NCBI RefSeq assembly: GCF_051622035.1
Contig: NC_135357.1
Coordinates: 15,003,001-15,067,000, forward strand
Direction: 5' to 3'
Source of the DNA: Arctopsyche grandis
Taxonomy: Eukaryota > Arthropoda > Insecta > Trichoptera > Hydropsychidae
Length of the DNA stretch: 64,000 nt
Below are positions 29,101 to 38,543 of the stretch, one piece after another. The notes under the pieces are model-generated. The model saw nothing but the letters and a program-made list of their open reading frames with translations, made no database searches and was not told the origin of the DNA. Both the position numbers and the translations under genes were made by a program. Position 1 is the stretch's first letter, and every line of letters starts with the position of its first letter.

Positions 29101-32100
29101 CTTTTGTTTGCTTCCTTATTATTCGCAAACCTTAAAATTCAACAAAACTTTCCATTTGAGACTTTTTTATTTTTTCTAGCATAGATACGTGGCCTTTGAA
29201 TTAAACATATTAAAAAATTCATGTGGTAAATTAAATCATAAAAAAACAAACTTAAATTGTGTACTGTTAAATTTAAATCCCAACGAGTGGCTACTTATAT
29301 GCTAGTATTCACTCCAGGTATTTGTGTTTTGTGTGGAAATTTAGGATGAGACATTGTGCCCACCTCGTTGACTCATCATAATGCTGCATTTTTGACATTT
29401 GATGCGTGGGATTTGCACCTTGCTCTGTCAAGGTCTTTCTCTGGCGATTAATCATGCTGTGTTGCTCTTTCGTTTTCGACCATATATCACAGTCTGATAC
29501 ATCAGTGCTTTTCAATGCGATATTTCAGAATTATTCTGTGACCCATTTATTTCTACGGTACATCTTTTTTTCATCTAAAATCGGTAAAAATGGCATGTGA
29601 ATACAAAAAAACGTGTTTACGTACCCATGTACATAAATGCTATCTAATTTTTTATTTTTTTTGATACTATGTATACTATCTTAAGTCTCGCGTGGAAATC
29701 TCCATCATTTCTAACGCCTCGACACCGCATGTCATCCAATTTGATTTATAACTATTTATATTCTTGAAAACTAAACGCTTTTCCACTCAAGCTTTGAGAA
29801 TATTTACGTTCATAATATAATATTGTTTTCTAAAATAACAATATTACCGGACTGTCATTTCTTGACCGAATTCCAAGAGGAAAATTCTTTTAAGTGAGTG
29901 CTGAAAAAAGTAGAATAAAAACTTTTCCAAACACATTCTTTATATATTACGCTTGTTTTTAGTTGGCATTCATCGCTAACATTCTTGTTCGTTTAAGGTT
30001 TGTCGGTTACAATTAATGTAATATATGAAAGAGACTCACCGTTGATATGATATTTTAATATTGAGATTCAGTTCGTCAGTGTTTGTCTTCTAATTATATT
30101 TATAGTTCAACGTCAATTAGAGACCATAAGCCAGTTGCGAACAACGTGTTTAGTGGGTGCCAGCGCGCAAGAGACACACATTTGTCAAAAATGATTTATT
30201 CACTTGCCAGTCTGTCTGCTGACGTAAGCTTCTCTTATTTTCAGATTCTAACTCTGATCTCTTGTTCACCCTATGTTATAATACTCATTGAAACAAACAA
30301 TAGTGTTACACAGGCTTTGAGATCTTAAAAATCCTACAATATGTGTAAACACAATTTGATCCACATATTTACATATTCATATGTATATATATATGTACAA
30401 ACTGGCACAGCATCCCTGGATCATTGCTTTATTTTTGATATGTTTTTAAAATGTGTGTAACATGAAATCACTCATGGCTAAATCCCACATTAATTGTATT
30501 CAAATTTATCTCTGGTAACATATTAACTGCTATCGCACGAGGCTTATAATTTCTACTAGAAATAAAATTAAACAATTTAATCACAAGATGGTTTTAACTG
30601 GATGATGGAGATAAAATCTACATACAATGAGATTGGAGTATAAATAAATTTAGTCTTTTTTTTTAGCAGTGTTATCAATCATTCTTAAAATATTTTTCTA
30701 TGTATATTCATAGAATTTGTAGATATAACATATGTGCATTTATGTATATCTATATCTATGACTACTCTACAATGGAATTAGTAGATTGATGCATAAAATG
30801 ATGCACAAATCAATATGTCAAAAATAACTTGTTTAGATGACACAAATATTAATAGCAAGACTATGTCTAAATATCACTATTTAAATATTTTATTTTTATG
30901 TTTTTATTTTGCCATTTTTGCATGATTTTTTTTACATATTTCCTATTTTGTTTATATCATCATTGCCCGCACGTTAATACGCCGTGAAATACCTGGTCAC
31001 TGTACTTATCTACACGATAAATATAAGTATCGTATATTTTATGAATATCGTTTTGAGATCATCAATATTATTGATTCAAATATAATATTAGCCTACAATA
31101 GCCAATTATGAAGTAGTAGCTTTTTAAATGCTTATGCCATACATGTATAGTTATAGATGTAATATAAATAAATAATAAATAATTTCTACATATAATATGT
31201 AAAACGATATTGTGTATCATTATATTAAATGATAAACATTCAGTGGATAGATTACACTGTTCGACAAATGAGGACTTTTTTTTGTTTCAGAAACGAGATA
31301 TGACGTTTCTTATAGATCTATGCCCAATGAACACGAATCTGGTAATAAAAAATGTTGACTGGCTCGAGATTCGGAGATATATGGGTTTTTTATATCGCGC
31401 GATTTTTCTATATCTTGGTGTTGTTCGGTCGATTTCCTGTTCAAAATGAATATTATAATCTATAGTCGGGTATTTTTTATTGTATTGGGTATTTATATTG
31501 GAATCTATAGTATATCGGGTCGTACAGCGCACACAATCGCAATTTTACCGATTTAAAATTCAGCACACTTCCAATTAACCATTTTAAACGAAAAAAAAAA
31601 ATAGTGTGACCAGAACACTATCCCAATAAACATGTTTCAACAGAAATACTCAATATAAAATAGTATTAACAGTGGGAAAAAATCCCAAGTGAAAATACGT
31701 ACTTTTGATTTGAACTGAACGACTACTTAGAGAGATTTGAAAGCTGAAAAGTACTACAAATGAAAGATAAAATACCCGACTATAGATTCCGATATTCATT
31801 TTGAACAGAAAATTGACAGATTTTGAGACATCGACCGAACAACACCAAGATATAGAAAAATCGCACGATTTAAAAAACACATATACATATCTCCGAATCT
31901 CGAGCCAATCAACATTTTTTATTACCAGATTCGTGTTTACTGGGCATAGATCTATAAGAAAAGTCATATCTTGTCTATTAACCATTTTTCGTGTCGAACA
32001 GTGTTATTGGTCGAAATTTTTAATCACAATTTATTTTAATTCTTCGTACAAATCAGGTATACATTAAAAATAATTTTCACATTAATAAAATGTTTCATAT

Positions 32101-34331
32101 TGAGCTAACCAGTAGAAAACTCGTCATTTTGTGGTTTGCTATATCATTTTAATTTATATCATTTTTTTTCACATTCGATTTTTGTCATTGTCATTATTTT
32201 TAATTATTTTATATGTATTTGAATTTAGATTTTTTTTATTTAGAAAACTTCAGTATATTTATATTATTTTGCTATTTTTAATTATTTAAAATAAGTAGTT
32301 TCTCATATTGAATTTTTCCATGATGATTTTAGAACTTTTATCAACTTTTAGAGATTCGCTATTTGAATCAATTTTAAAAAGAAGTACACAATTGAGGTGT
32401 TCCTATATAACGAATGTAATTGGAATCAAATTAGCATATAGATGTTTATTTATATGTCTCCAATTACAATTAAACCTCTATTGAATATTGGGTTAGCTAC
32501 CAAATATTGTACCAGAACATAATATGTTATCCTTTTCTTTATTTATTTTTTTTTTTAACTAAGCAAATATGTAAAACGAGATTTTATTGTAATATAATAT
32601 ATACTACGACATGTACCTAGACCAGGTTATTTCTATCCTTTTGAAATGCAATCCAATGTCTTGTTTTCTATTTATTTTATCCGCCCACCAGGTGACGGTA
32701 TTCGGCGGTACCCTGTGGACCACTACTCGTACGGAGGTAAAATTCCTGATTTGTCTAAATCCACAATCATCCAATTTAACAACACATGCTCTTACCACAG
32801 TTTTTAATCAGTAACTACATATCTTAAAAAATATGATTCGTATGTAAATGTATTTGTTTGTACGATATATGTATGTCATAATTTACTTATTCATTTACAT
32901 ACAGTTTCATTATTTTGAGATTTTTGTACGTCCAGGTCCTTTGAATGTTTTGTTTGTAACGTAATAATTTCCTAGGGCTAACACTATTATTGATACATAT
33001 ATATTTTAAACATAGGATAAAAATTGAATATTCAATCAATTTCATCAGGATTAGTTCAATTCGGTTGAAATTACTCATTTTTAACGTACAAATCAATTTT
33101 GCTTATTTTTTTTATCTAATATAATACATACTATCATCACTTTTTGCTTTTAAGATTTTTTTTTACATTTCTTAGTTTTTATTATTATTTTTATAATTTT
33201 GCAACACTATGGAGATGCTAAAATTATCGAGGTCGTAAATATTGAATTTTATATATACCAATTTTCTTGGTTTATATAAAAAATTTCACATCTTCAATGA
33301 TTGCGAAATTTTTATTTTTAAATATAATTTTGTGGTTTTAGTATAATAACTTGGGTGCTATTTAAATTTACGGTATAGAAGTTTATATTTTAACACATTA
33401 TTTTTGCATTAATAAGTAAACATTATATCATTAAAGATTTTATATTACCGCTTTATATACTAAAAGTAATAAAGACTAAAAATAATGGCATATATGTAGT
33501 ACATCAGTTATAAGTTTTTCAATATTAAAACAGTATTTATAATTAAATGCAGCACTCTATTACGTAAACATTAATTTTTTAACTATATTTTAACACCACA
33601 CTCTTACTAGATAAATAACTGTAGAATCATTATACACTTATGCATACCACTAATACTTAACGTGTGTGTATGTTTATAATGTTTACAATGTTATGGTATT
33701 CTCTGCTCGAAATTTCAATATTCGATATTTTTAAATTGAATTAAATTTTTATTATCTATCGTCTTCAAAATTATACCGACACTCTTCAATTCACCACTTT
33801 TCAAATGAATTACACTTTTCAAATGAAGCATAATTTGCCTCGTCTTCTGAAATCCAGAAGGTTTATATTTTCCATAATATTTGATGTACAGAAAATGCCG
33901 AAGACGACCAAGGAGCGGTTTCATGTGAAGGCGGAGGTCTTCTAGGCGATGGTGAGTCTTGACCTCAACTTAATTCGGCTGCATTGAGCCCTATTTTTAA
34001 TTTTTTATACATACTTTAACAACCTTGCATTCCTCGCAAAAATGACATTATGACATACATAGATGAATGTTTCTTTATTTCTTTTGATTACTTGGAATCC
34101 ATATAATTTCCTTTATTTTATTTTTACGCTATGTTCACGTACTATTTTTCAATTAAATAAATAGTCGTGAACACATTTTTATTTTCATAATTTATTTGTA
34201 CTTTCGAAAACTGTTTCTATTTTCTTACATACTTACTAGTACTTATGAAATTGGAAACTCCTGTATACACTTAATAATTAATATATATTGATGGCCAAAT
34301 TAATAATAATATATATTGATGTATATATATT

Positions 34332-34410
<79 letters not shown>

Positions 34411-36875
34411 TGATGGCCAAAATGTGTATTGACTTATTATTATTCATTAGTTACCTTGGGTGTAGTTAAAACTTTCAATTTTCTCAAGCCGCATTGATTC
34501 GATCTGGTTTAATGTATCATATCATATATTGATTATATGCATCATCATGTATTGCGACAATTTATACCCAATTTCATCAGCATGCCCATACACATTTTAA
34601 TCTTCACATAAGCAAATTAGAATGGTTTTCACTTTCCTGGATTGTTTTCAGTATTTTAATCAATACCAAGTGTCATAGTAAAAATGTCAATCTATTTTCT
34701 TCTCCTAATAACTTTATCAAACAATAACATGCTTTAAGGTTGGAAGTAATTTATATTTATATTTACTTTATAATACATCTAATATAGAATAAAATATGTC
34801 ATGGAACTATTATGGGATTTGTACTTATATAACATCAAAAAAGGAAAATGACATGTTAAATAAATTTTATTTGTTCACAAAAAGTGAATTTGTTTTTATC
34901 ACTCTGGTGATACAATATCCTAATTTACTCAACAATTTATATCATGCAAATACTGCAACTTTTAAAACTATTTTTTAATTTGCTTTTTATCACTTATTTT
35001 ATATAGTAGAAGTAATTTAACATTAATGTAATAAAAATCCAGTAAAAAACTCTACTTACTTAAGTATATCAGGGCTATATGCGTATTATTTAAGTGCTCA
35101 CAGCATGTTTATTAATCTCATGAGTATTTATAAATTATTAAAAACTAATAGGATACATATTTAATGGCAGTATTATATTTTACTAACACAGCATGGTTAA
35201 TAAAATTTTAATTATATGGTAAATTATGATTACATCTTATGAATTATTTTCCAAATTAATTAAAATTCTATACTGCCTATCAAAGTATCTGTCTTTATTT
35301 TCAGATCTGGACTATGGTGGAGGTATGAACCAAGTTCCTGGATTATTGAAAGATGGAAGGGGTCACCGAGGCATGCCTCATCATCAAGTAATTTTATTAT
35401 TAACAAAAAAGTTTTATTTTATTACATCACTTTCATGTTTATATATGTGTGAATATATTATTGAAAATTAAGGGAGGTTTACATCACGGCGGTGGACCTG
35501 GTGTTCATCATGTTGGAGGAGGCGGGGGAGCACCACCCCCTCCGCCACTGCCTCCTCATCATCATGGTTGTGTAATGATGGTTTATGGACTGGATCCGGC
35601 CACAGCTAATACTGATCGCTTATTCAATCTTGTATGTCTTTATGGGAACGTTGCCAGGGTAAATATTAAACAATTAATGTTTTTGTCGTATCTGCTATTA
35701 AAACTGCTGTATTTTTAATAACAAATTTATTTTTATTTACAGATAAAATTCTTAAAGACTAAAGAAGGCACTGCTATGGTTCAGATGGGCGACTCCCTAT
35801 CAGTAGAACGCTGCGTTCAAAATTTAAATAACGTCACTGTTAATGATCACACTATGACCCTTGCGTAAGATTTTTATTTGTAATGTATAATTTTTAGTTT
35901 TTAATTTAAAATATTTTTCACAAATATAACTTTTTATTTTAGTTTTTCAAAGCAGTCATTTTTATCGGAAGTAATCAATCCATATCCATTAACTGACAAA
36001 AGTCCATCATTCAAGGAATATGTTGGCAATAAGAACAATCGTTTTCTTACTGCCGCATCTATACATAAAAACCGAATACAACCTCCATCAAAAGTAAGTA
36101 ATTATTACACAATACTGAATGCTATTTTTCACAAAAATTATATATTAATTCATTGACTATTTCTCGACAGATAATTCATTTCTTCAATACACCTCCAGAT
36201 GTATCTGAAGAACAACTGTTGCAGGTTTTCGCTGATTATAATGTAACACCACCCACACAAATATCTAAATTTCCGCTAAAAAGCGATAGGTAAGTGTTAT
36301 CTTCGAATGTCTAATGGTCGTTTTCCGTTTGACTGATCACTATTATAATATATAGTCAAATTTGGTTAGAATGAATCCAAAGGGACTGACATTTTCTTAT
36401 AATAAATTTATTGATCTTGGCTATTTCTCTAATCTAGATCATATTATCCAGATTACTTAAATTGATTCCAAATGTGTCATATTTTTATACGTTTATTTCA
36501 GATCATCGTCAGGTTTGATGGAATTTGCCAACATATCACAAGCAGTTACAGCCATCATGGCATGTAATCATGCCACAATAATGCATCCAGGTTAGAATTT
36601 ATTTTTTTTAATTTACATTTTTTTTTTGTGTGTGTGTTAATTATTTAGTATATTTTTTTATTTTTTCAGGCGCCAAATTTCCATTTTTAATGAAACTTTG
36701 TTTTTCGTCTGCCCGAGCGATAGGCCCAATACCAGGTGGCGGTCGCCGCTCACCCAACTCTGACAATAAACACTCCATCAGCAACAATCTATCGGCCAAT
36801 AATTCCATGTCCACTGGAAACTCTGGACGACTGTCTCCGACAAAATCTGACATGGACCATTCTCAAGACTACTAA
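1383..36875 (+). CDS. sm: smooth / hnRNP-L family RNA-binding protein (5' partial, 12 exons)
   Basis: This gene encodes a nuclear hnRNP-L type protein that binds CA-rich RNA and regulates splicing and mRNA processing (family knowledge). The exons I resolve are 1383-1488, 17134-17185, 27373-27465, 32692-32736, 33892-33951, 35305-35387, 35473-35658, 35743-35864, 35943-36093, 36171-36289, 36502-36590 and 36670-36875. All introns are GT-AG and every junction keeps frame, giving 436 residues plus a TAA stop. The translation carries the hnRNP-L signature LNGADIYSGCCTLKIEFAK at the end of RRM2, then NVFKNDKDSWDYT, a linker rich in Gly, His and Pro, RRM3 (MMVYGLDPATANTDRLFNLV), the NNRF segment, and RRM4 (IIHFFNTPPDVSEEQLLQVF). 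The C-terminal tail is rich in Ser and Asn. RRM1 and the start of RRM2 lie upstream of the window. The family assignment is secure. The symbol is by homology to the Drosophila gene, and exon usage in the linker is inferred. Confidence 0.9.
2752..3012. mobile_element. MITE with TGAGCC inverted termini, copy 1
   Basis: The ends are inverted: TGAGCCATTATAATTGAAAG at the left and CTTTCAAATATAACGGCTCA at the right, and the similarity continues inward through GTGGC and AAGTCCA. Both ends are flanked by TA, the target duplication typical of Tc1/mariner-class elements. A second copy lies in the opposite orientation at 21836-22074. No transposase is present. Confidence 0.7.
11200..12180 (-). mobile_element. 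possible degraded hAT-type element
   Basis: The minus-strand frame at 11461-11676 begins MEKHLATNQQKAAFKPSSST. This resembles the region after the zinc finger of CGBP1-like or hAT proteins (pattern xxKHLxTxxHKAA). The flanks carry repeated TTTAGCATCT motifs at about 11255-11265 and 12080-12145. I could not define the termini or a target duplication, so boundaries and class are tentative. Confidence 0.25.
13931..14022 (-). mobile_element. LINE 3'-end fragment (RTE-like tail)
   Basis: On the minus strand this reads DREEFARAINDVCPW followed by a stop, a typical C-terminal end of an insect RTE-like reverse transcriptase. A GAA/AAG microsatellite tail follows (CTTCTTCTTCTTCTT on the plus strand, about 13933-13950). 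Only the last few dozen codons and the tail remain, so this is a strongly 5'-truncated insertion. Confidence 0.6.
14044..14157. repeat. compound (AT)n-(AC)n microsatellite
   Basis: About 50 bp of perfect AT dinucleotides are followed by about 60 bp of AC repeats with a few CGCA interruptions. The repeat lies in the large smooth intron. CA repeats are the preferred RNA ligand of hnRNP-L family proteins, which makes the position noteworthy. Confidence 0.95.
17134..17185 (+). CDS. sm: smooth exon: RRM2/linker junction (52 nt)
   Basis: The exon encodes PERLNVFKNDKDSWDYT plus the first base of the next codon. This segment directly follows RRM2 in all hnRNP-L proteins. The acceptor TTTTTTTACAG and the donor C|GTGAGT are good. 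Joining to 27373 gives WDYTLKEEG. Confidence 0.9.
19124..20117 (-). mobile_element. degenerate hAT DNA transposon, 994 bp
   Basis: The inverted termini begin TAGAGTTTCCAAT on both strands, then continue with ATTCGA-rich sequence. The flanking 8-mers are ATGGACAA (19116-19123) and ATGGATAA (20118-20125), a 7/8 match, and an 8-bp target duplication is the hAT hallmark. The interior encodes a hAT C-terminal fragment on the minus strand. Most of the transposase is missing, so this is a deleted copy. Confidence 0.8.
19327..19542 (-). pseudogene. hAT transposase C-terminal (dimerisation) fragment
   Basis: The frame contains KPTSTATEKVFSTAGIMKTK, matching the conserved hAT dimerisation motif (PxTSTxxERxFSxAGxxxTxxR), then LRAKLNFETFIAVLFLK. 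Only about 70 residues remain, without the catalytic RNase-H-like core. A second minus-strand frame (19582-19935) lies inside the same element and may be a more decayed internal part; I cannot place it in the family. Confidence 0.75.
20345..20499. repeat. short element with perfect 18-bp inverted ends
   Basis: CGTCGGTATACTGGCAGA at 20345-20362 is repeated in inverse orientation at 20482-20499. The 119-bp interior is AT-rich and has no open frame. I see no target duplication. It abuts a tRNA-like segment, so it could be part of a SINE body rather than a separate MITE. Confidence 0.6.
20510..20592 (-). mobile_element. tRNA-derived SINE head
   Basis: The minus strand contains an A box, TAGCTCAGTGG (20570-20580), and a B box, GGATCAATCCC (within 20534-20545), at tRNA-like spacing. 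The aminoacyl stem does not pair well, so this is not a functional tRNA. It is most likely the RNA polymerase III promoter head of a SINE. Confidence 0.6.
21836..22074. mobile_element. MITE with TGAGCC inverted termini, copy 2 (inverted)
   Basis: The termini are TGAGCCATTTTTTAAATAG at the left and the inverse of TGAGCCGTTATATTTGAAAG at the right. The interior is the reverse complement of copy 1: for example AGAGGCCACCAGT here matches ACTGGTGGCCTGT at 2857. The flanking dinucleotides have decayed to AA. Confidence 0.65.
23100..23830 (+). mobile_element. LINE relic (RT C-terminal region), interrupted
   Basis: Plus-strand fragments read MTYGCEAWAMNAKLLHKVQ, RSVERCMLGITRKDRKRN, KWNWAGLVARR and RDECTRVGEAFIQQWMVNG, the standard order of the C-terminal part of insect RTE/Jockey-like reverse transcriptases. 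Stops and frameshifts break the frame. About 270 bp of unrelated sequence (roughly 23297-23567) separates the RTK and VVKILKWNW segments, so a second element may have inserted. The 3' end runs into ATGATGATGATT. Confidence 0.7.
26884..27002 (+). CDS. candidate 119-nt cassette (poison) exon in smooth
   Basis: A GC-rich island sits between a good acceptor (TTTGTATGTGCAG) and a consensus donor (GATG|GTAAGT). Spliced after the 17134-17185 exon it would read RLGYHAKGRREKEGLGGQG and then reach a TGA at 26972-26974. Its length (119 nt) would also shift the downstream frame. It could be a poison exon, an exon of an isoform with another upstream phase, or a chance island. I have no homology for it. 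Confidence 0.3.
27373..27465 (+). CDS. sm: smooth exon: Pro/Ser/Gln-rich linker
   Basis: The exon encodes KEEGSSPPQQPRSAPLLQSP followed by QFSGGRPQPY in the RRM2-RRM3 linker. It is in phase with the WDYT exon, giving WDYTLKEEG. The acceptor TTTCAG and the donor ATA|GTAAGT are clear, and it ends in phase 1. Confidence 0.85.
28667..29040. mobile_element. hAT-like MITE with CAGGGCCG ends
   Basis: The element begins CAGGGCCGACGAGAGGGGG and ends CGCGGCCCTG, with subterminal GGGCCC and GGGCCTGG motifs. The same terminal design occurs at 47352-47956. The flanking 8-mers (TGTACATA and AATATACA) do not match, so the target duplication is lost or one boundary is shifted. Confidence 0.6.
31255..32003. 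mobile_element. long-inverted-repeat element (PIF/Harbinger-like MITE), 749 bp
   Basis: The two arms, about 31255-31477 and 31770-32003, are reverse complements over some 220 bp with scattered mismatches and indels. The tips are CACTGTTCGACA and its inverse. Both sides are flanked by TTA (31252-31254, 32004-32006), the 3-bp target typical of PIF/Harbinger. There is no transposase. The open frames in the arms (for example 31210-31449 and 31650-31985) are mirror images of each other and are not genes. Confidence 0.7.
32692..32736 (+). CDS. sm: smooth 45-nt linker exon (symmetric, phase 1-1)
   Basis: The exon encodes SDGIRRYPVDHYSYG between PQPY and the next exon. The acceptor CGCCCACCAG and the donor GGAG|GTAAAA are acceptable. 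Length is divisible by three and both junctions are phase 1, so it can be included or skipped without a frame change. The Tyr-rich sequence fits hnRNP-L linkers. Usage is inferred from frame logic only. Confidence 0.7.
33892..33951 (+). CDS. sm: smooth 60-nt linker exon (symmetric, phase 1-1)
   Basis: The exon encodes ENAEDDQGAVSCEGGGLLGD in phase with its neighbours. The acceptor is TTTGATGTACAG and the donor GATG|GTGAGT. All twenty codons are open and both boundaries are phase 1, so it can be a cassette exon. It is acidic, unlike the basic and Tyr-rich 45-nt exon. Confidence 0.6.
34328..34400. repeat. (AT)n microsatellite
   Basis: This run of about 70 bp of AT dinucleotides is flanked by duplicated ATATATTGATGGCCAAA segments (about 34283 and 34407). 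It lies in the smooth intron between 33952 and 35304, where I see nothing else. Confidence 0.9.
35305..35658 (+). CDS. sm: smooth exons: Gly/His/Pro linker and start of RRM3
   Basis: The two exons are 35305-35387 and 35473-35658. They encode DLDYGGGMNQVPGLLKDGRG, a run of Gly and His, PPPPPLPPHHHG, and then the RRM3 RNP2 region VMMVYGLDPATANTDRLFNL up to GNVAR. Junctions are phase 1 in, phase 0 between them and phase 0 out. Low-complexity linkers of this kind precede RRM3 throughout the hnRNP-L family. Confidence 0.9.
35743..36093 (+). CDS. sm: smooth exons: rest of RRM3 and inter-RRM segment
   Basis: The exons are 35743-35864 and 35943-36093. The first encodes IKFLKTKEGTAMVQMGDSLS, the RNP1 strand and helix region of RRM3, ending at MTLA. 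The second encodes FSKQSFLSE, then SFKEYVGNKNNRFLTAASI and KNRIQPPSK, matching the conserved SxNNRF...KNRIQxPS block before RRM4. Confidence 0.93.
36171..36875 (+). CDS. sm: smooth exons: RRM4 and C-terminal tail
   Basis: The exons are 36171-36289, 36502-36590 and 36670-36875. They encode IIHFFNTPPDVSEEQLLQVF, the RSSSGLMEF strand, and FPFLMKLCFSSA, the closing strand of RRM4. A Ser/Asn-rich tail follows and ends SHSQDY-like (MDHSQDY) at the TAA stop, 36873-36875. The tail is specific to this protein and is probably disordered. Confidence 0.93.
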
Positions 36876-37676
36876 GTTTTTTGCATTTGGTGAATTCCAA
36901 TGAATTCTTCAATTCTATTTTTCCTCCTAATTTACTCTCATCGTCGATATACTTAAAACGCCTAAGTCTGATTGATTATCAACATTTGATTTGCACTCAT
37001 ATCATACATTTACATATACATAATTTGTTCTTATTCATACATATAGATCTATTTGTTATTATATCATTAATTGACTACAATTTGGATGGACTTTAAATGA
37101 ATCACGGTTTCAGTGATCGTTTATCGCTGTTTTTAATATAAATCAAAATTACTTTTTGGAAAGCGAGAATTTTCACTCTTTAAAAATAAGCGTGTAATAA
37201 TTTACATATTTTGTAATTTCATAGTTTTGAAAGCTTTCAAGAAGAATATATTTTTTGGAATGGAATAACACTTGTACTTGATGTTAACAATAACGAACTT
37301 GAACATAGATATGAAATTATTTGTTATGTATCATATAAGACTCACTATATTTATATAATATAAAGTCTACTAAAGATTTTTTTATTTTCAATTTATAACA
37401 AAAAATCTTAATATTTTTGGTGAATCGTAAATTGCACAAATTAATTTGATTCAATGATCTCACATGTATTTTTTATATTATACATACATATGTTCTTGAA
37501 ATAATTTCACAATAACCATTGTTATTTGGACGTTTACTCGCAATTTTTGATTTCGATACATAATTTTTCACTATAAATTACACAAATATAATGTTTTCAT
37601 TGTAACTTCGACTGTGTGTAAACTATATAAAATTTTATGATTCAACCAGACTTCTTTTCTATTTTCTATGTGTAGA

Positions 37677-37679
<3 letters not shown>

Positions 37680-37732
<53 letters not shown>
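37680..37732. repeat. (AT)n microsatellite
   Basis: This is a pure AT dinucleotide run of about 50 bp in the region downstream of smooth. A second AT run of similar length lies at about 38490-38540. Confidence 0.9.
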
Positions 37733-37737
<5 letters not shown>

Positions 37738-38491
37738 GTATACATATGCTGTATGTATATGTATTATATTTTAAAAAAGGCACTTTTTACTGAGACAAAA
37801 TTGGATTGTTGTCTCATGCACAGTTGTTTGTGAAGCACATTTACATATGTACACAAACATGCATTTGTTTAAGAAAATTAAATCACAAAATTATTTGTTA
37901 ATATATTTGTGAACTGAGATTTTCTTGCTAACAGTAAGTCTAAAAACGTTTACTACATATTATATAAATGTGATTAAAATATAAATAAATTGTATGATGT
38001 TGAGATCAAATTTAAAATAAAAAGTGTTATAGCTTTTATTTTATCTGTGTACAGAAAGTAATTTGGCAATTGTATATATGAATAAATGAGATCTAGCTCT
38101 TGCGTTACAAGTGATTTCATATTTTGACAAATGCCATATCAATCACCTATTTAACACTCGTCACGGAAAGGTTCATTGTATATCTCAAAAGTAAATAGTG
38201 GATTATTTGGAGTAATCTATAAGTGCAAAGACGTTGTTTGCTGTTAAATATAAATACGTATGCAAGTGTATCAATCTCGACAGCAAACGTCTCAATTTAC
38301 TTTTGTAATCTGTGCATTTTTATGTTTTGGGAATTTGTATTCTTGTTTTTCTTTTTCAATACGAGTACAGTGCGCATTTTACATATGTTATACAAAAAAG
38401 TATATGAGAGTTATAATTTTATTATTGCCATAACAAATTGACCAATTTTGTATGGTTCATTAACCATAAACCAATTTATATATGTGTGTGG

Positions 38492-38543
<52 letters not shown>

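Larger units (their letters stand above)
27466..32691 (+). other. smooth intron, 5.2 kb
   Basis: This AT-rich intron holds two mobile elements: a hAT-like element at 28667-29040 and a PIF-like inverted-repeat element at 31255-32003. A minus-strand frame at 29309-29515 shows no family that I recognise. I see no supportable exon elsewhere in it. Confidence 0.6.

Noticed and set aside
31210-31985. two similar protein frames on opposite strands (IDLCP...NTNLVIKNVDWLEI)
   Set aside because: They are the two arms of an inverted-repeat element, so the similarity is structural and not a gene pair.
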